DNA of 5,348 nt. Source: Verrucomicrobiia bacterium (GTDB lineage: Bacteria; Verrucomicrobiota; Verrucomicrobiia; JABWAM01). The stretch is from contig JABWAM010000173.1 of the NCBI GenBank assembly GCA_013360985.1, positions 1-5,348 of the forward strand, read 5' to 3'. The translations under genes and the position numbers were made by a program. The notes beneath the pieces were generated by a model that had not been told where the DNA came from, ran no database searches, and saw only the letters and a list, made by a program, of their open reading frames with translations. Shown piece after piece: positions 1 through 4,610 of this stretch. Positions within the stretch are counted from its first letter, which is position 1, and every line of letters starts with the position of its first letter.

Positions 1-146
1 GCGAGAAATTCGTGGATCTCGGCGTGGCGAGGGACCGGCTGACAAACTTTCGTCACGGGATTCTGGTACCAATCATGTCGTCCGCCATGCCTGATGAAGA
101 TCGCCCCGGCCTTCTCGATCTTACGGATCAGATCGCGCCGCTTCAC
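1..146 (-). CDS. hicA: HicA-family mRNA interferase toxin, 3' end outside window
   Basis: Toxin of a HicAB type II toxin-antitoxin pair; HicA proteins are small double-stranded-RNA-binding-fold ribonucleases that cut mRNA. I translated this from the minus strand. It starts with GTG at 146-144, reads KRRDLIRKIEKAG, then the family signature FIRHGGRHDWYQNP, with the catalytic histidine expected in the GGRHDWY stretch, then VPRHAEIHEFL before the window edge. The first 48 residues are visible; the family is usually 60-80 residues, so about a quarter is missing. The GTG overlaps the hicB TGA (GTGA), which indicates translational coupling and fixes the start. The order antitoxin then toxin is the less common HicBA arrangement. 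Family assignment is strong. Activity and intactness of the 3' end cannot be judged. Confidence 0.88.
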   Translation of the reverse strand, partial: MKRRDLIRKIEKAGAIFIRHGGRHDWYQNPVTKVCQPVPRHAEIHEFL

Positions 147-334
147 GCGAGTTCGATCTCGGCGTGGCGCCGCACACAAGGAATCGCGCCTCCGGTCAAC
201 TCTTTGCGCACATCCAGGAGGTTCTCCTTGAGCTCCTCGAAAGTCGAACCTTGGGTGAAATAGTCCGGATATTCATCAAGAAATCCCAGCCACACCTCGC
301 CATCCTGCCAGTAGGTGATCTCGCCGGTTCGCAT
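143..334 (-). CDS. hicB: HicB-family antitoxin
   Basis: Antitoxin partner of HicA; such proteins bind and block the toxin, and many repress their own promoter. The product is 63 residues: MRTGEITYWQDGEVWLGFLD, then YPDYFTQGSTFEELKENL, then an IPCVRRHAEIELA tail. It shows the short partial RNase-H-like HicB fold (strand-strand-helix-strand), with the typical YPDYxTQGxTxEEL segment at about residues 22-35. There is no separate helix-turn-helix or ribbon-helix-helix tail, so this is the minimal HicB type. The start at 334 is the only usual start codon downstream of an in-frame TGA at 379-377. The 14 codons between them read PWFDDENG just before the ATG and look protein-like, so the true N-terminus could be non-canonical or shortened. 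No clear Shine-Dalgarno site is visible. A weak TTGAAA (369-364, minus strand) might be a -35 box, with no convincing -10. Confidence 0.85.
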   Translation of the reverse strand: MRTGEITYWQDGEVWLGFLDEYPDYFTQGSTFEELKENLLDVRKELTGGAIPCVRRHAEIELA

Positions 335-411
335 ACCATTTTCATCGTCGAACCAGGGACGTTTTTCAAGCGGAAATCAAGACCGGCATTCCCCGAACCA
401 TTTCAGGATCC
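335..411. other. hicB upstream region
   Basis: This stretch separates hicB from the first repeat cluster. It should hold the hicBA promoter, since hicB is the first gene of the minus-strand pair, but no strong promoter is recognisable. It is less repetitive than the sequence to its right. No other gene or RNA is seen in it. Confidence 0.4.
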
Positions 412-459
412 GCCGAGCCGAAGATCCTCGAAGAAAGATCGCCCATGAAGACCTCCGTG
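412..459 (+). repeat. Partial repeat module (GAGCCGAAGATCC type)
   Basis: This stretch matches 1642-1689 closely over about 48 bases. Both read GCCGAGCCGAAGATCC, then GAAGAAAGA, then GCCC, then GAGACCTCC or AAGACCTCC, with a few substitutions and a one-base indel. At 1628 the module is preceded by the complete hairpin core. Here only the last nine bases of the core (GCCGAGCCG, 412-420) remain, so this copy is truncated on its left. It forms the left boundary of the first repeat cluster. Confidence 0.75.
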
Positions 460-565
460 GGAAAATCCTCTCCTCGATCCTCGACCCTCGACCGCATCCC
501 CGCCCTCTCCCTCCCTTGCGGATCACCCCTCGAACGCTTGGAAAAGCTTTCAATGACGAAAGGGA

Positions 566-588
566 GGGCGAGGCCGCCGGCCGAGCCG
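566..588 (+). repeat. Repeat hairpin core, copy 1
   Basis: The 23-base core begins GGGCGAGGCC and ends CCGGCCGAGCCG. It is an imperfect palindrome: GGC, then GA, then GGCC, loop GCC, then GGCC, GA, GCC. Seven G-C pairs are interrupted by a symmetrical GA/GA mismatch. The same 23 bases recur identically at 1628, 2032 and 5318, and inverted at 1860-1882. No T-run follows, so it does not look like a classical intrinsic terminator. Confidence 0.9.
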
Positions 589-686
589 CGCATCGCGACT
601 TCGGCCCTCCTCCCCTCCAACCTCGGTTTGTTCTCGGGGAAAAGGGCGGCCTCCGTGGGCCACCTCTTCTTGACCGTCCGCTCTCT

Positions 687-714
687 CCTCGACCCTCGAC
701 CCTCGACCCTCGAG
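687..714 (+). repeat. Heptad tandem array (CCTCGAC)3 + CCTCGAG
   Basis: Four uninterrupted 7-base units: CCTCGAC three times, then CCTCGAG. It is followed by GCGCGTCCGCGC, a short palindrome. The same array and follow-on sequence occur at 2153-2192, with CCTCGAT as the last unit. Shorter or more degenerate arrays in the same 7-base phase lie at 472-492, 746-780, 830-857, 1974-2001 and 5232-5245. Confidence 0.93.
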
Positions 715-745
715 CGCGTCCGCGCCTCCCCCTCTCCGCCAAGAA

Positions 746-868
746 CCTCGCCCCTCGAACCTCAATCGTCGACCCTCGAGCGCGTCCGCGCCTCCGTGGG
801 CAAATCCTCTTCTTGATCGTCCGCTCTCCCCTCGCACCTCGACCCTCGCCCCTCGATCGTTGAACTCG
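746..868 (+). repeat. Partial repeat copy with two degenerate heptad arrays
   Basis: Begins with five degenerate 7-base units (746-780: CCTCGCC, CCTCGAA, CCTCAAT, CGTCGAC, CCTCGAG). GCGCGTCCGCGC (780-791) follows, then a CTCCGTGGG box (792-800), CAAATCCTCTTCTTGATCGTC, and four more units (830-857: CCTCGCA, CCTCGAC, CCTCGCC, CCTCGAT). It contains no hairpin core. It duplicates the right half of copy A (compare 651-725), which suggests growth of the cluster by partial tandem duplication. The cluster ends about 40 bases before the vapBC promoter. Confidence 0.8.
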
Positions 869-903
869 CCGGACGCGGGGGATCTGGGAAGCGAAAGCCA
901 CAA

Positions 904-931
904 TTGACATGATAAAGATCCATGATGTAAT
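904..931 (+). promoter_or_regulatory. Sigma70-type promoter for vapBC
   Basis: A perfect -35 hexamer TTGACA (904-909), a 16-base spacer, and TGTAAT (926-931), a 5/6 match to the -10 consensus. Transcription would start about 6-8 bases after the -10, at roughly 938-939, only 2-3 bases before the vapB ATG at 941. No Shine-Dalgarno sequence precedes that ATG. Together these suggest a leaderless or nearly leaderless transcript. This local stretch is clearly more A/T-rich than its surroundings. Confidence 0.72.
907..928. promoter_or_regulatory. Possible VapB operator inside the vapBC promoter
   Basis: CATGAT occurs twice (908-913 and 921-926), 13 bases apart. The block also has outer inverted ends, ACAT (907-910) and ATGT (925-928). 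It overlaps the -35/-10 spacer and the -10 box. AbrB-fold antitoxins commonly bind short repeated or palindromic sites over their own promoter, so autoregulation here is plausible. This rests on position and repeat structure only. Confidence 0.4.
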
Positions 932-940
932 TTTTGCGGT

Positions 941-1195
941 ATGAAAACATTGGTGACCCGGGTGACGGAGCGCGGGCAGGTCTCCATCCCCGCGATGATC
1001 CGGAAGCGCCTGAACCTCGTTTCCGGAAAACGCGTGGTCTGGGAAACCGTTTCTCCGCACGAATGCCGGATGAAAGTCATGCCGGAGGCGCACGCGCCCG
1101 GCGCCGTGGCGATGCTGGGTTATGCCGCAAAGTTCCGCCGCGTCCGACGGACCCGCGAGTGGATGAAGGAGCTCCGCACAGGGGAGACCCCATGA
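941..1195 (+). CDS. vapB: AbrB/MazE-fold antitoxin (VapB)
   Basis: Antitoxin of a VapBC pair, 84 residues. Residues 1-45 form a SpoVT-AbrB swapped-hairpin DNA-binding domain: VTRVTERGQVSIPAMIRKRL, then the LVSGKRVVWE strand. The TERGQVSIPAxIRKRL signature is characteristic of the fold. The C-terminal part (GAVAMLGYAAKFRRVRRTREWMKELRTGE, about residues 54-82, quoted in pieces as MLGYAAKFR and RTREWMKELR) is the basic helical tail expected to occupy the toxin groove. The gene overlaps vapC by ATGA, so translation is probably coupled. The start at 941 fits the domain, has no Shine-Dalgarno site, and lies just after the promoter at 904-931. The protein probably represses its own operon with VapC as co-repressor; that is inferred from the family. 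Confidence 0.88.
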   Translation: MKTLVTRVTERGQVSIPAMIRKRLNLVSGKRVVWETVSPHECRMKVMPEAHAPGAVAMLGYAAKFRRVRRTREWMKELRTGETP

Positions 1196-1626
1196 ATTGG
1201 GTGGTGGACACGTGCCTCGTCATTGATGTGCTGGATCATGATCCGGAGTTCGGCGACGCGTCCGCGCGACTTCTGGATCGGATGGCGCCCGAGGGAATCG
1301 TGCTGTGCCCCATCAGTTATGTGGAACTCGCCCCCGCATTCCTTGGCGACCTTCGACGGCAAGAGGAATTTCTGGAAGGCATCGGCATTCATTATGCCGT
1401 CCCTTGGAGTTGGACGGATACGCGAAACGCGCACAAGGCTTGGGAACGTCATGTCCAACTGCACCGCCAACGCAAGGTTTCTCGACGTCCCGTGGCGGAT
1501 ATTCTCATCGGCGCTTTCGCAATCGGAAGAAAGGGTCTGCTGACGCGAAACTCCGAGGATTTTCGTTCCTCTTTTCCCACGCTCAAACTCCTTGAGCCCA
1601 AGGGTTCGGAGGAACGCAAGGGATGA
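1192..1626 (+). CDS. vapC: PIN-domain ribonuclease toxin (VapC)
   Basis: Toxin of the VapBC pair, 144 residues, the usual VapC size. PIN-domain nucleases bind Mg or Mn ions through clustered acidic residues and cut RNA (tRNA or rRNA in characterised VapCs). Visible active-site residues are D6 in VVDTCLVIDVL, E45 in ISYVELAPAF, D103 in PVADILIGAFA, and D123 in LLTRNSEDF. The frequent TRD motif is TRN here (N120), a common variant, so the site looks intact. The ATG at 1192 overlaps the vapB stop, and GGGGAG a few bases upstream could serve as a ribosome site. The fold is complete by about LKLLEP (residue 135). The last nine residues are charged, and the stop codon lies in an ATGAC also found in the downstream repeat family, so the tail may be repeat-derived. 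The target RNA cannot be deduced. Confidence 0.9.
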   Translation: MNWVVDTCLVIDVLDHDPEFGDASARLLDRMAPEGIVLCPISYVELAPAFLGDLRRQEEFLEGIGIHYAVPWSWTDTRNAHKAWERHVQLHRQRKVSRRPVADILIGAFAIGRKGLLTRNSEDFRSSFPTLKLLEPKGSEERKG

Positions 1627-1725
1627 CGGGCGAGGCCGCCGGCCGAGCCGAAGATCCCTGAAGAAAGAATTGCCCGCGGAGACCTCCTCGGACCCCGAGA
1701 GCAGCCCGAGACCGAGAAGAAGAGA

Positions 1726-1760
1726 GCGCCAAAGCCGAGGCAGTCCTCCGCCTTTGGCGC
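1726..1760. other. Strong stem-loop inside the inverted core pair
   Basis: GCGCCAAAG (1726-1734) is perfectly complementary to CTTTGGCGC (1752-1760). Inside lies a second stem GAGG/CCTC (1737-1740, 1745-1748) closed by a CAGT loop, with a small asymmetric internal loop (CC against CGC) between the stems. No T-run follows on either strand, so a simple intrinsic terminator is unlikely. It may be a structural part of the repeat unit. Confidence 0.65.
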
Positions 1761-1859
1761 GGTTGGTCTGGAGTCCGCAGAGAAACTCTCCTCCTTCTTC
1801 CTCCTCCCCACGAGGACCGGCCGAAGACGACGACGCCCACTCCCGTGGGTGAGGATGGA

Positions 1860-1882
1860 CGGCTCGGCCGGCGGCCTCGCCC
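1860..1882 (-). repeat. Repeat hairpin core, inverted copy
   Basis: Exact reverse complement of the 23-base core found at 566, 1628, 2032 and 5318. It is followed on the plus strand by TA, matching the TA that precedes the core at 2030-2031 and 5316-5317. This is the only inverted copy in the window. Confidence 0.9.
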
Positions 1883-1930
1883 TACCCGCTTCGCGATCAA
1901 ATGGAGATCGATTCCCCCTCGGGGTCCGCG

Positions 1931-2192
1931 GAGGTCTCCGTGGGTAAATCCTCCTCTTTGCCGTCCGCCATCCCCTCGAACTTCGAACGTCGCCCCTCGA
2001 ACGCTTGAAAAGATTTCGATGACGAAAGGTAGGGCGAGGCCGCCGGCCGAGCCGCACATCGCGCTTCGGCCCTCCTCCCCTCCGCCTCTTCTCGGTTCCC
2101 CCTCGGATGCAAGGGCGGTCTCCGTGGGCCACCTCCTCTTTCCCGCCACTCGCCTCGACCCTCGACCCTCGACCCTCGATCGCGTCCGCGCC
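1931..2192 (+). repeat. Composite dispersed repeat, copy B
   Basis: Second near-complete copy, in the same orientation and module order as 446-725. Order: CTCCGTGGG box (1936-1944), degenerate heptads (1974-2001), CCCCTCGAACGCTTG (1993-2007), small hairpin TTGAAA/TTTCGA (2005-2019), ATGACGAAAGG (2019-2029), hairpin core (2032-2054), GCTTCGGCCCTCCTCCCCTCC, second CTCCGTGGG box (2120-2128), clean heptad array (2153-2180), and CGCGTCCGCG. Unlike copy A it lacks the CTTGCGGATCACC block. In the small hairpin, copy A has TTTCAA where this copy has TTTCGA; the change leaves a U-G wobble in RNA. The copy ends about 70 bases before the wbpA start, so any operon promoter lies within or just after it. 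Confidence 0.85.
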
Positions 2193-2261
2193 CTCCTCCC
2201 ATTTTCCTTGCCTCCCCCCGCGTCGGAAGGCTGAAGTGACGGCGGTGCGCCCATCTCCCGC
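2193..2261 (+). promoter_or_regulatory. Leader region of the nucleotide-sugar operon
   Basis: This spacer lies between repeat copy B and the first sugar gene. It is pyrimidine-rich at first (CTCCTCCCATTTTCCTTGCC) and then GC-rich. I find no convincing -35/-10 pair and no Shine-Dalgarno site before the ATG at 2262. The operon promoter must be here, in the repeat, or of an unfamiliar type. Confidence 0.3.
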
Positions 2262-3548
2262 ATGAAGATCTGCGTCATTGGCCTCGGTTACGTGGGCCTC
2301 CCGCTCGCGCTCCAGTTCGCCCGCTCGGGAGCGACGGTGCTCGGGCTCGATGTGGACCCCGAAAAAACCGCCAGCCTCAACCGCGGCGAGAGTTACATCG
2401 CCCACCTCGCCGCCGACGCGATCCGCGAACAGCTTGCCGCGGGACGCTTCACCGCCTCGACCGATTTTTCCCTCCTCCGCTCCGTCGAGGCGATCCTCCT
2501 CTGCGTGCCGACGCCGCTGACGCGCCAGCGCGAACCCGATCTTTCCTTCGTGCTGAACACCGGCCGCGCGCTCGCGCCGCACCTCCGCCGCGGAACGCTC
2601 GTCGTCCTCGAATCCACCACTTTCCCCGGCACCACGGACGAGGACCTGCGCCGCGTGCTCGAGGAGGGCTCCGGCTTGAAGGCGGGCGCGGACTTTCATC
2701 TCGCCTACTCGCCCGAACGCGAAGATCCCGGCAACCCGCAGAGCCGCGTGGCGGACATTCCCAAGGTGGTCGGCGGCTTCACCCCCGCCTGCCTGGAAAA
2801 AGCGTTGGCCCTCTATCGCCGGGCGGTGAAAACCGTCGTGCCGGTCTCCTCCTGCCGCGTCGCCGAGGCGACCAAACTCCTCGAGAACATCTTTCGCAGC
2901 GTGAACATCGCCCTCGTCAACGAACTCAAGATCGTCTATGCGCGCATGGGCATCGACATCTGGGAAGTGATCGCCGCCGCAAAAACCAAGCCGTTCGGTT
3001 TCATGCCCTTCTACCCGGGCCCCGGCCTCGGCGGCCACTGCATCCCGATCGACCCGTTCTATCTCACCTGGAAAGCGCGCGAGTTCGGCGTGGCCACCCG
3101 CTTCATCGAACTGGCGGGGGAAGTGAACACCGCGATGCCTGAGTACGTCGTCGCCCGCGTCGCCGAAGCCCTCAACGCCCGCGCCAAAGCGCTCAAGGGC
3201 AGCCGCCTCCTCGTCCTCGGCCTCGCCTACAAACCCGACGTGGACGACACCCGCGAATCGCCCGCCTTCCGCATCATGGACCTGCTCAAGGAACGCGGCG
3301 CCGAAGTCGCCTACCACGATCCGTTGGTCCCCGTGATCCCCGCCACGCGCGAACACCTCGCCTGGAAAGGGCAGCCCTCCATCCCGTGGGAAGCCTCCGC
3401 CGTTTCCCGCTTCGACGCCGCGGTGATCGTCACGCGGCATGCCGCGCTCAACGTGCGCGAACTGCAACAATGGATTCCGCTGATCGTGGATACGCGCAAC
3501 GCCATGGCGGGCGTCCCCTGCGCGCCCGGCCAGCTCTGGAAGGCATGA
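2262..3548 (+). CDS. wbpA: UDP-N-acetylglucosamine 6-dehydrogenase, WbpA-like
   Basis: Cytoplasmic NAD-dependent nucleotide-sugar dehydrogenase of 428 residues, the normal family length. It oxidises C6 of a UDP-hexose twice to the uronic acid, most likely UDP-GlcNAc to UDP-GlcNAcA. The N-terminal Rossmann domain has GLGYVGLP (residues 7-14) with D30 at the end of strand 2 for NAD ribose. PTPL (83-86) and ESTTFPGTT (117-125) are family signatures. SPEREDPGNP (150-159) is typical of the WbpA/WbpO/WecC group. K205 in EATKLLEN and the catalytic cysteine C260 in GPGLGGHCIPIDPFYL are present. The C-terminal domain has LAYKPDVDDTRESPA (321-335). The start is set by the Rossmann motif at residues 3-14. 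The gene overlaps the next one by ATGA. UDP-ManNAc or UDP-Glc as substrate is possible, but the two downstream genes favour UDP-GlcNAc. Confidence 0.87.
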   Translation: MKICVIGLGYVGLPLALQFARSGATVLGLDVDPEKTASLNRGESYIAHLAADAIREQLAAGRFTASTDFSLLRSVEAILLCVPTPLTRQREPDLSFVLNTGRALAPHLRRGTLVVLESTTFPGTTDEDLRRVLEEGSGLKAGADFHLAYSPEREDPGNPQSRVADIPKVVGGFTPACLEKALALYRRAVKTVVPVSSCRVAEATKLLENIFRSVNIALVNELKIVYARMGIDIWEVIAAAKTKPFGFMPFYPGPGLGGHCIPIDPFYLTWKAREFGVATRFIELAGEVNTAMPEYVVARVAEALNARAKALKGSRLLVLGLAYKPDVDDTRESPAFRIMDLLKERGAEVAYHDPLVPVIPATREHLAWKGQPSIPWEASAVSRFDAAVIVTRHAALNVRELQQWIPLIVDTRNAMAGVPCAPGQLWKA

Positions 3549-4603
3549 GCGCCTCCCCGTTGGGCATCGGCGTGCTCGGGGCGGGCTACTGGGGCCCCAA
3601 CCTCATCCGCAACGTCGCCGCCTGTCCGGAAGCGCGCCTCGCCGCGGTCTGCGACGCCCGCCCGGAGGCGCTCGAAAAACAACGCGCCCAATATCCCGAC
3701 ACCCGCTTCTACTCCCGCTTCGAGGAGATGCTGGCTGATCCCGGCGTCGAAGCCGTTCTCGTCGCCACGCCCGCGCGCGCGCATGCCGAACACGCCCTGG
3801 CCGTCCTCCGATCGGGACGTCACGCCTTCGTCGAAAAACCTCTCGCGCTCTCCTCGGCGGCCGCGCGCGAGATCATCTTGGAGGCGCGCCGCCGCCGCCG
3901 CATCCTGATGGTGGGACACACCTTTCTCCACAACCCCATCGTCGCCAAAGTCCGCGAACTGGTCGCCTCGGGCGCGCTCGGAGACCTCCTCTACCTCTAC
4001 AGCCAACGCCTCAACCTCGGCCAGGTCCGCCACGACGTGGACGTCCTGTGGAACCTGGCGCCGCACGACATCAGCATCGCGGGGGACCTCCTCGGCGCCC
4101 GCCCGCTCCGCGTCCAGGCGACCGGCCTCTCCTATATCCGCCGCGCGCAACGGATCGCCGATGTCGCCTTTTTCTCGCTCCATTACGACCACGGCGTCGT
4201 CGCCCACGGGCACGTCTCCTGGCTCGACCCGCTCAAGGTCCGTCGCCACGTCCTCGTCGGCAGCCGAAAGATGCTGGTCTACGACGACATGAACCGCGAC
4301 GCGCCGATCACGATCTACGACAAGAGCGTGGAAAAAGATTTCCGGCAGCCCTTCCATTCCTTCGCCGAGTTCACCACGCGGATCCGCGCGGGAAACATCG
4401 AACGCCTCGATGTCCCTCTGAAGGAAGAACCGCTCGCCGCGGAAATCCGGCACTTCGTCCAATCGGCGCGCTCCGGCCATCCCCCGCGCACCGACGGCCC
4501 CCACGGCATGGAGGTCGTCCTGATCCTCGAAGCGTTGAGCCGCTCGATGGCGTCGGACGGCGGCGAGGTCCCGCTCGATTACTCCGCGATCCCCGTCCCC
4601 TGA
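3545..4603 (+). CDS. wbpB: Gfo/Idh/MocA oxidoreductase, WbpB/WlbA-like
   Basis: Predicted UDP-GlcNAcA 3-dehydrogenase, 352 residues, cytoplasmic. In the Pseudomonas wbp pathway this family oxidises the C3 hydroxyl of UDP-GlcNAcA to a ketone, ready for transamination. The Rossmann motif is VLGAGYWGPNLIRN (10-23). ATPARAH (74-80) is followed by the conserved FVEKPLAL (95-102), whose K98 is the expected catalytic lysine. LAPHDISI (171-178) supplies the H174/D175 active-site pair. HYDHGVVAHGHVSWLDP is a typical sheet segment of the C-terminal domain. The ATG at 3545 overlaps the wbpA stop (ATGA) and has GGAAGG just upstream. A longer in-frame start at 3386 would read through wbpA and add unrelated residues, so it is rejected. 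Function is inferred from family and context; other sugar oxidoreductases share the fold. Confidence 0.82.
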   Translation: MSASPLGIGVLGAGYWGPNLIRNVAACPEARLAAVCDARPEALEKQRAQYPDTRFYSRFEEMLADPGVEAVLVATPARAHAEHALAVLRSGRHAFVEKPLALSSAAAREIILEARRRRRILMVGHTFLHNPIVAKVRELVASGALGDLLYLYSQRLNLGQVRHDVDVLWNLAPHDISIAGDLLGARPLRVQATGLSYIRRAQRIADVAFFSLHYDHGVVAHGHVSWLDPLKVRRHVLVGSRKMLVYDDMNRDAPITIYDKSVEKDFRQPFHSFAEFTTRIRAGNIERLDVPLKEEPLAAEIRHFVQSARSGHPPRTDGPHGMEVVLILEALSRSMASDGGEVPLDYSAIPVP

Positions 4604-4610
4604 CTCCGTC

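Larger units (their letters stand above)
446..725 (+). repeat. Composite dispersed repeat, copy A
   Basis: A near-complete copy of the window's repeat family. Order: CTCCGTGGG box (453-461), heptad array (472-492), a block GCATCC...CTTGCGGATCACCCC shared with the copy at the right end of the window (26 identical bases, 507-532 and 5258-5283), CCCCTCGAACGCTTG (526-540), a small A/T-rich hairpin (538-553, stem TTG.AAA/TTTCAA), ATGACGAAAGG (553-563), hairpin core (566-588), CGCATCGC and CTTCGGCCCTCCTCCCCTCC, second CTCCGTGGG box (651-659), heptad array (687-714), and GCGCGTCCGCGC (714-725). The copy at about 1931-2192 has nearly the same order. Long open frames cross this region on both strands, but they are arginine-, proline- and serine-rich and repeat-derived, so I do not call genes. 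Confidence 0.85.
1628..1882. repeat. Inverted pair of repeat cores enclosing 209 bases (MITE- or REPIN-like)
   Basis: Two identical 23-base cores face each other: direct at 1628-1650 and reverse-complement at 1860-1882. The enclosed sequence encodes no credible protein. It carries AAGATCC, GAAGAAAGA just inside the left core (a module also found at 421-438), a strong hairpin at 1726-1760, and a small hairpin CCCAC/GTGGG at 1836-1849. Additional short complementary pieces (CGGAC 1689-1693 with GTCCG 1773-1777; AGACC 1709-1713 with GGTCT 1765-1769) suggest that the whole unit could fold as one long imperfect stem. The left core starts one base after the vapC stop codon. No transposase or RAYT gene is in the window, and target-site duplications are not evident. 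Confidence 0.6.

Noticed and set aside
412..868. CRISPR array
   Set aside because: Repeat units are 7 bases or long mosaics with no regular spacer of constant length and no cas gene.
377..1093. Long open frames on both strands through the first repeat cluster
   Set aside because: The translations are made of repeated blocks such as RGSRVEGRG or DPRPSTL that mirror the 7-base repeats. None has a domain or a plausible start.
934..1626. A single 230-residue protein starting at 934 and including VapC
   Set aside because: The first 86 codons overlap vapB in another frame and show no VapC homology. The ATG at 1192 matches the PIN-domain start and the ATGA overlap.
1628..1650. Intrinsic transcription terminator after vapC
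   Set aside because: The hairpin is GC-rich and well placed, but no T-run follows on the plus strand, and the same core lies far from gene ends elsewhere. Rho-dependent or structural roles cannot be excluded.
1628..1882. Integron attC-like recombination site next to a toxin-antitoxin cassette
   Set aside because: Position and folding are suggestive, but no GTTRRRY-type core sites are seen, no integrase is present, and the neighbouring wbp operon is far larger than a cassette.
1449..3470. A 673-codon open frame on the minus strand, antisense to the vapC end, repeats and the dehydrogenase
   Set aside because: It is a shadow of GC-rich coding on the plus strand. It crosses unrelated repeats, is extremely rich in R, G, A and E, and shows no domain, whereas the plus strand has complete catalytic motifs.
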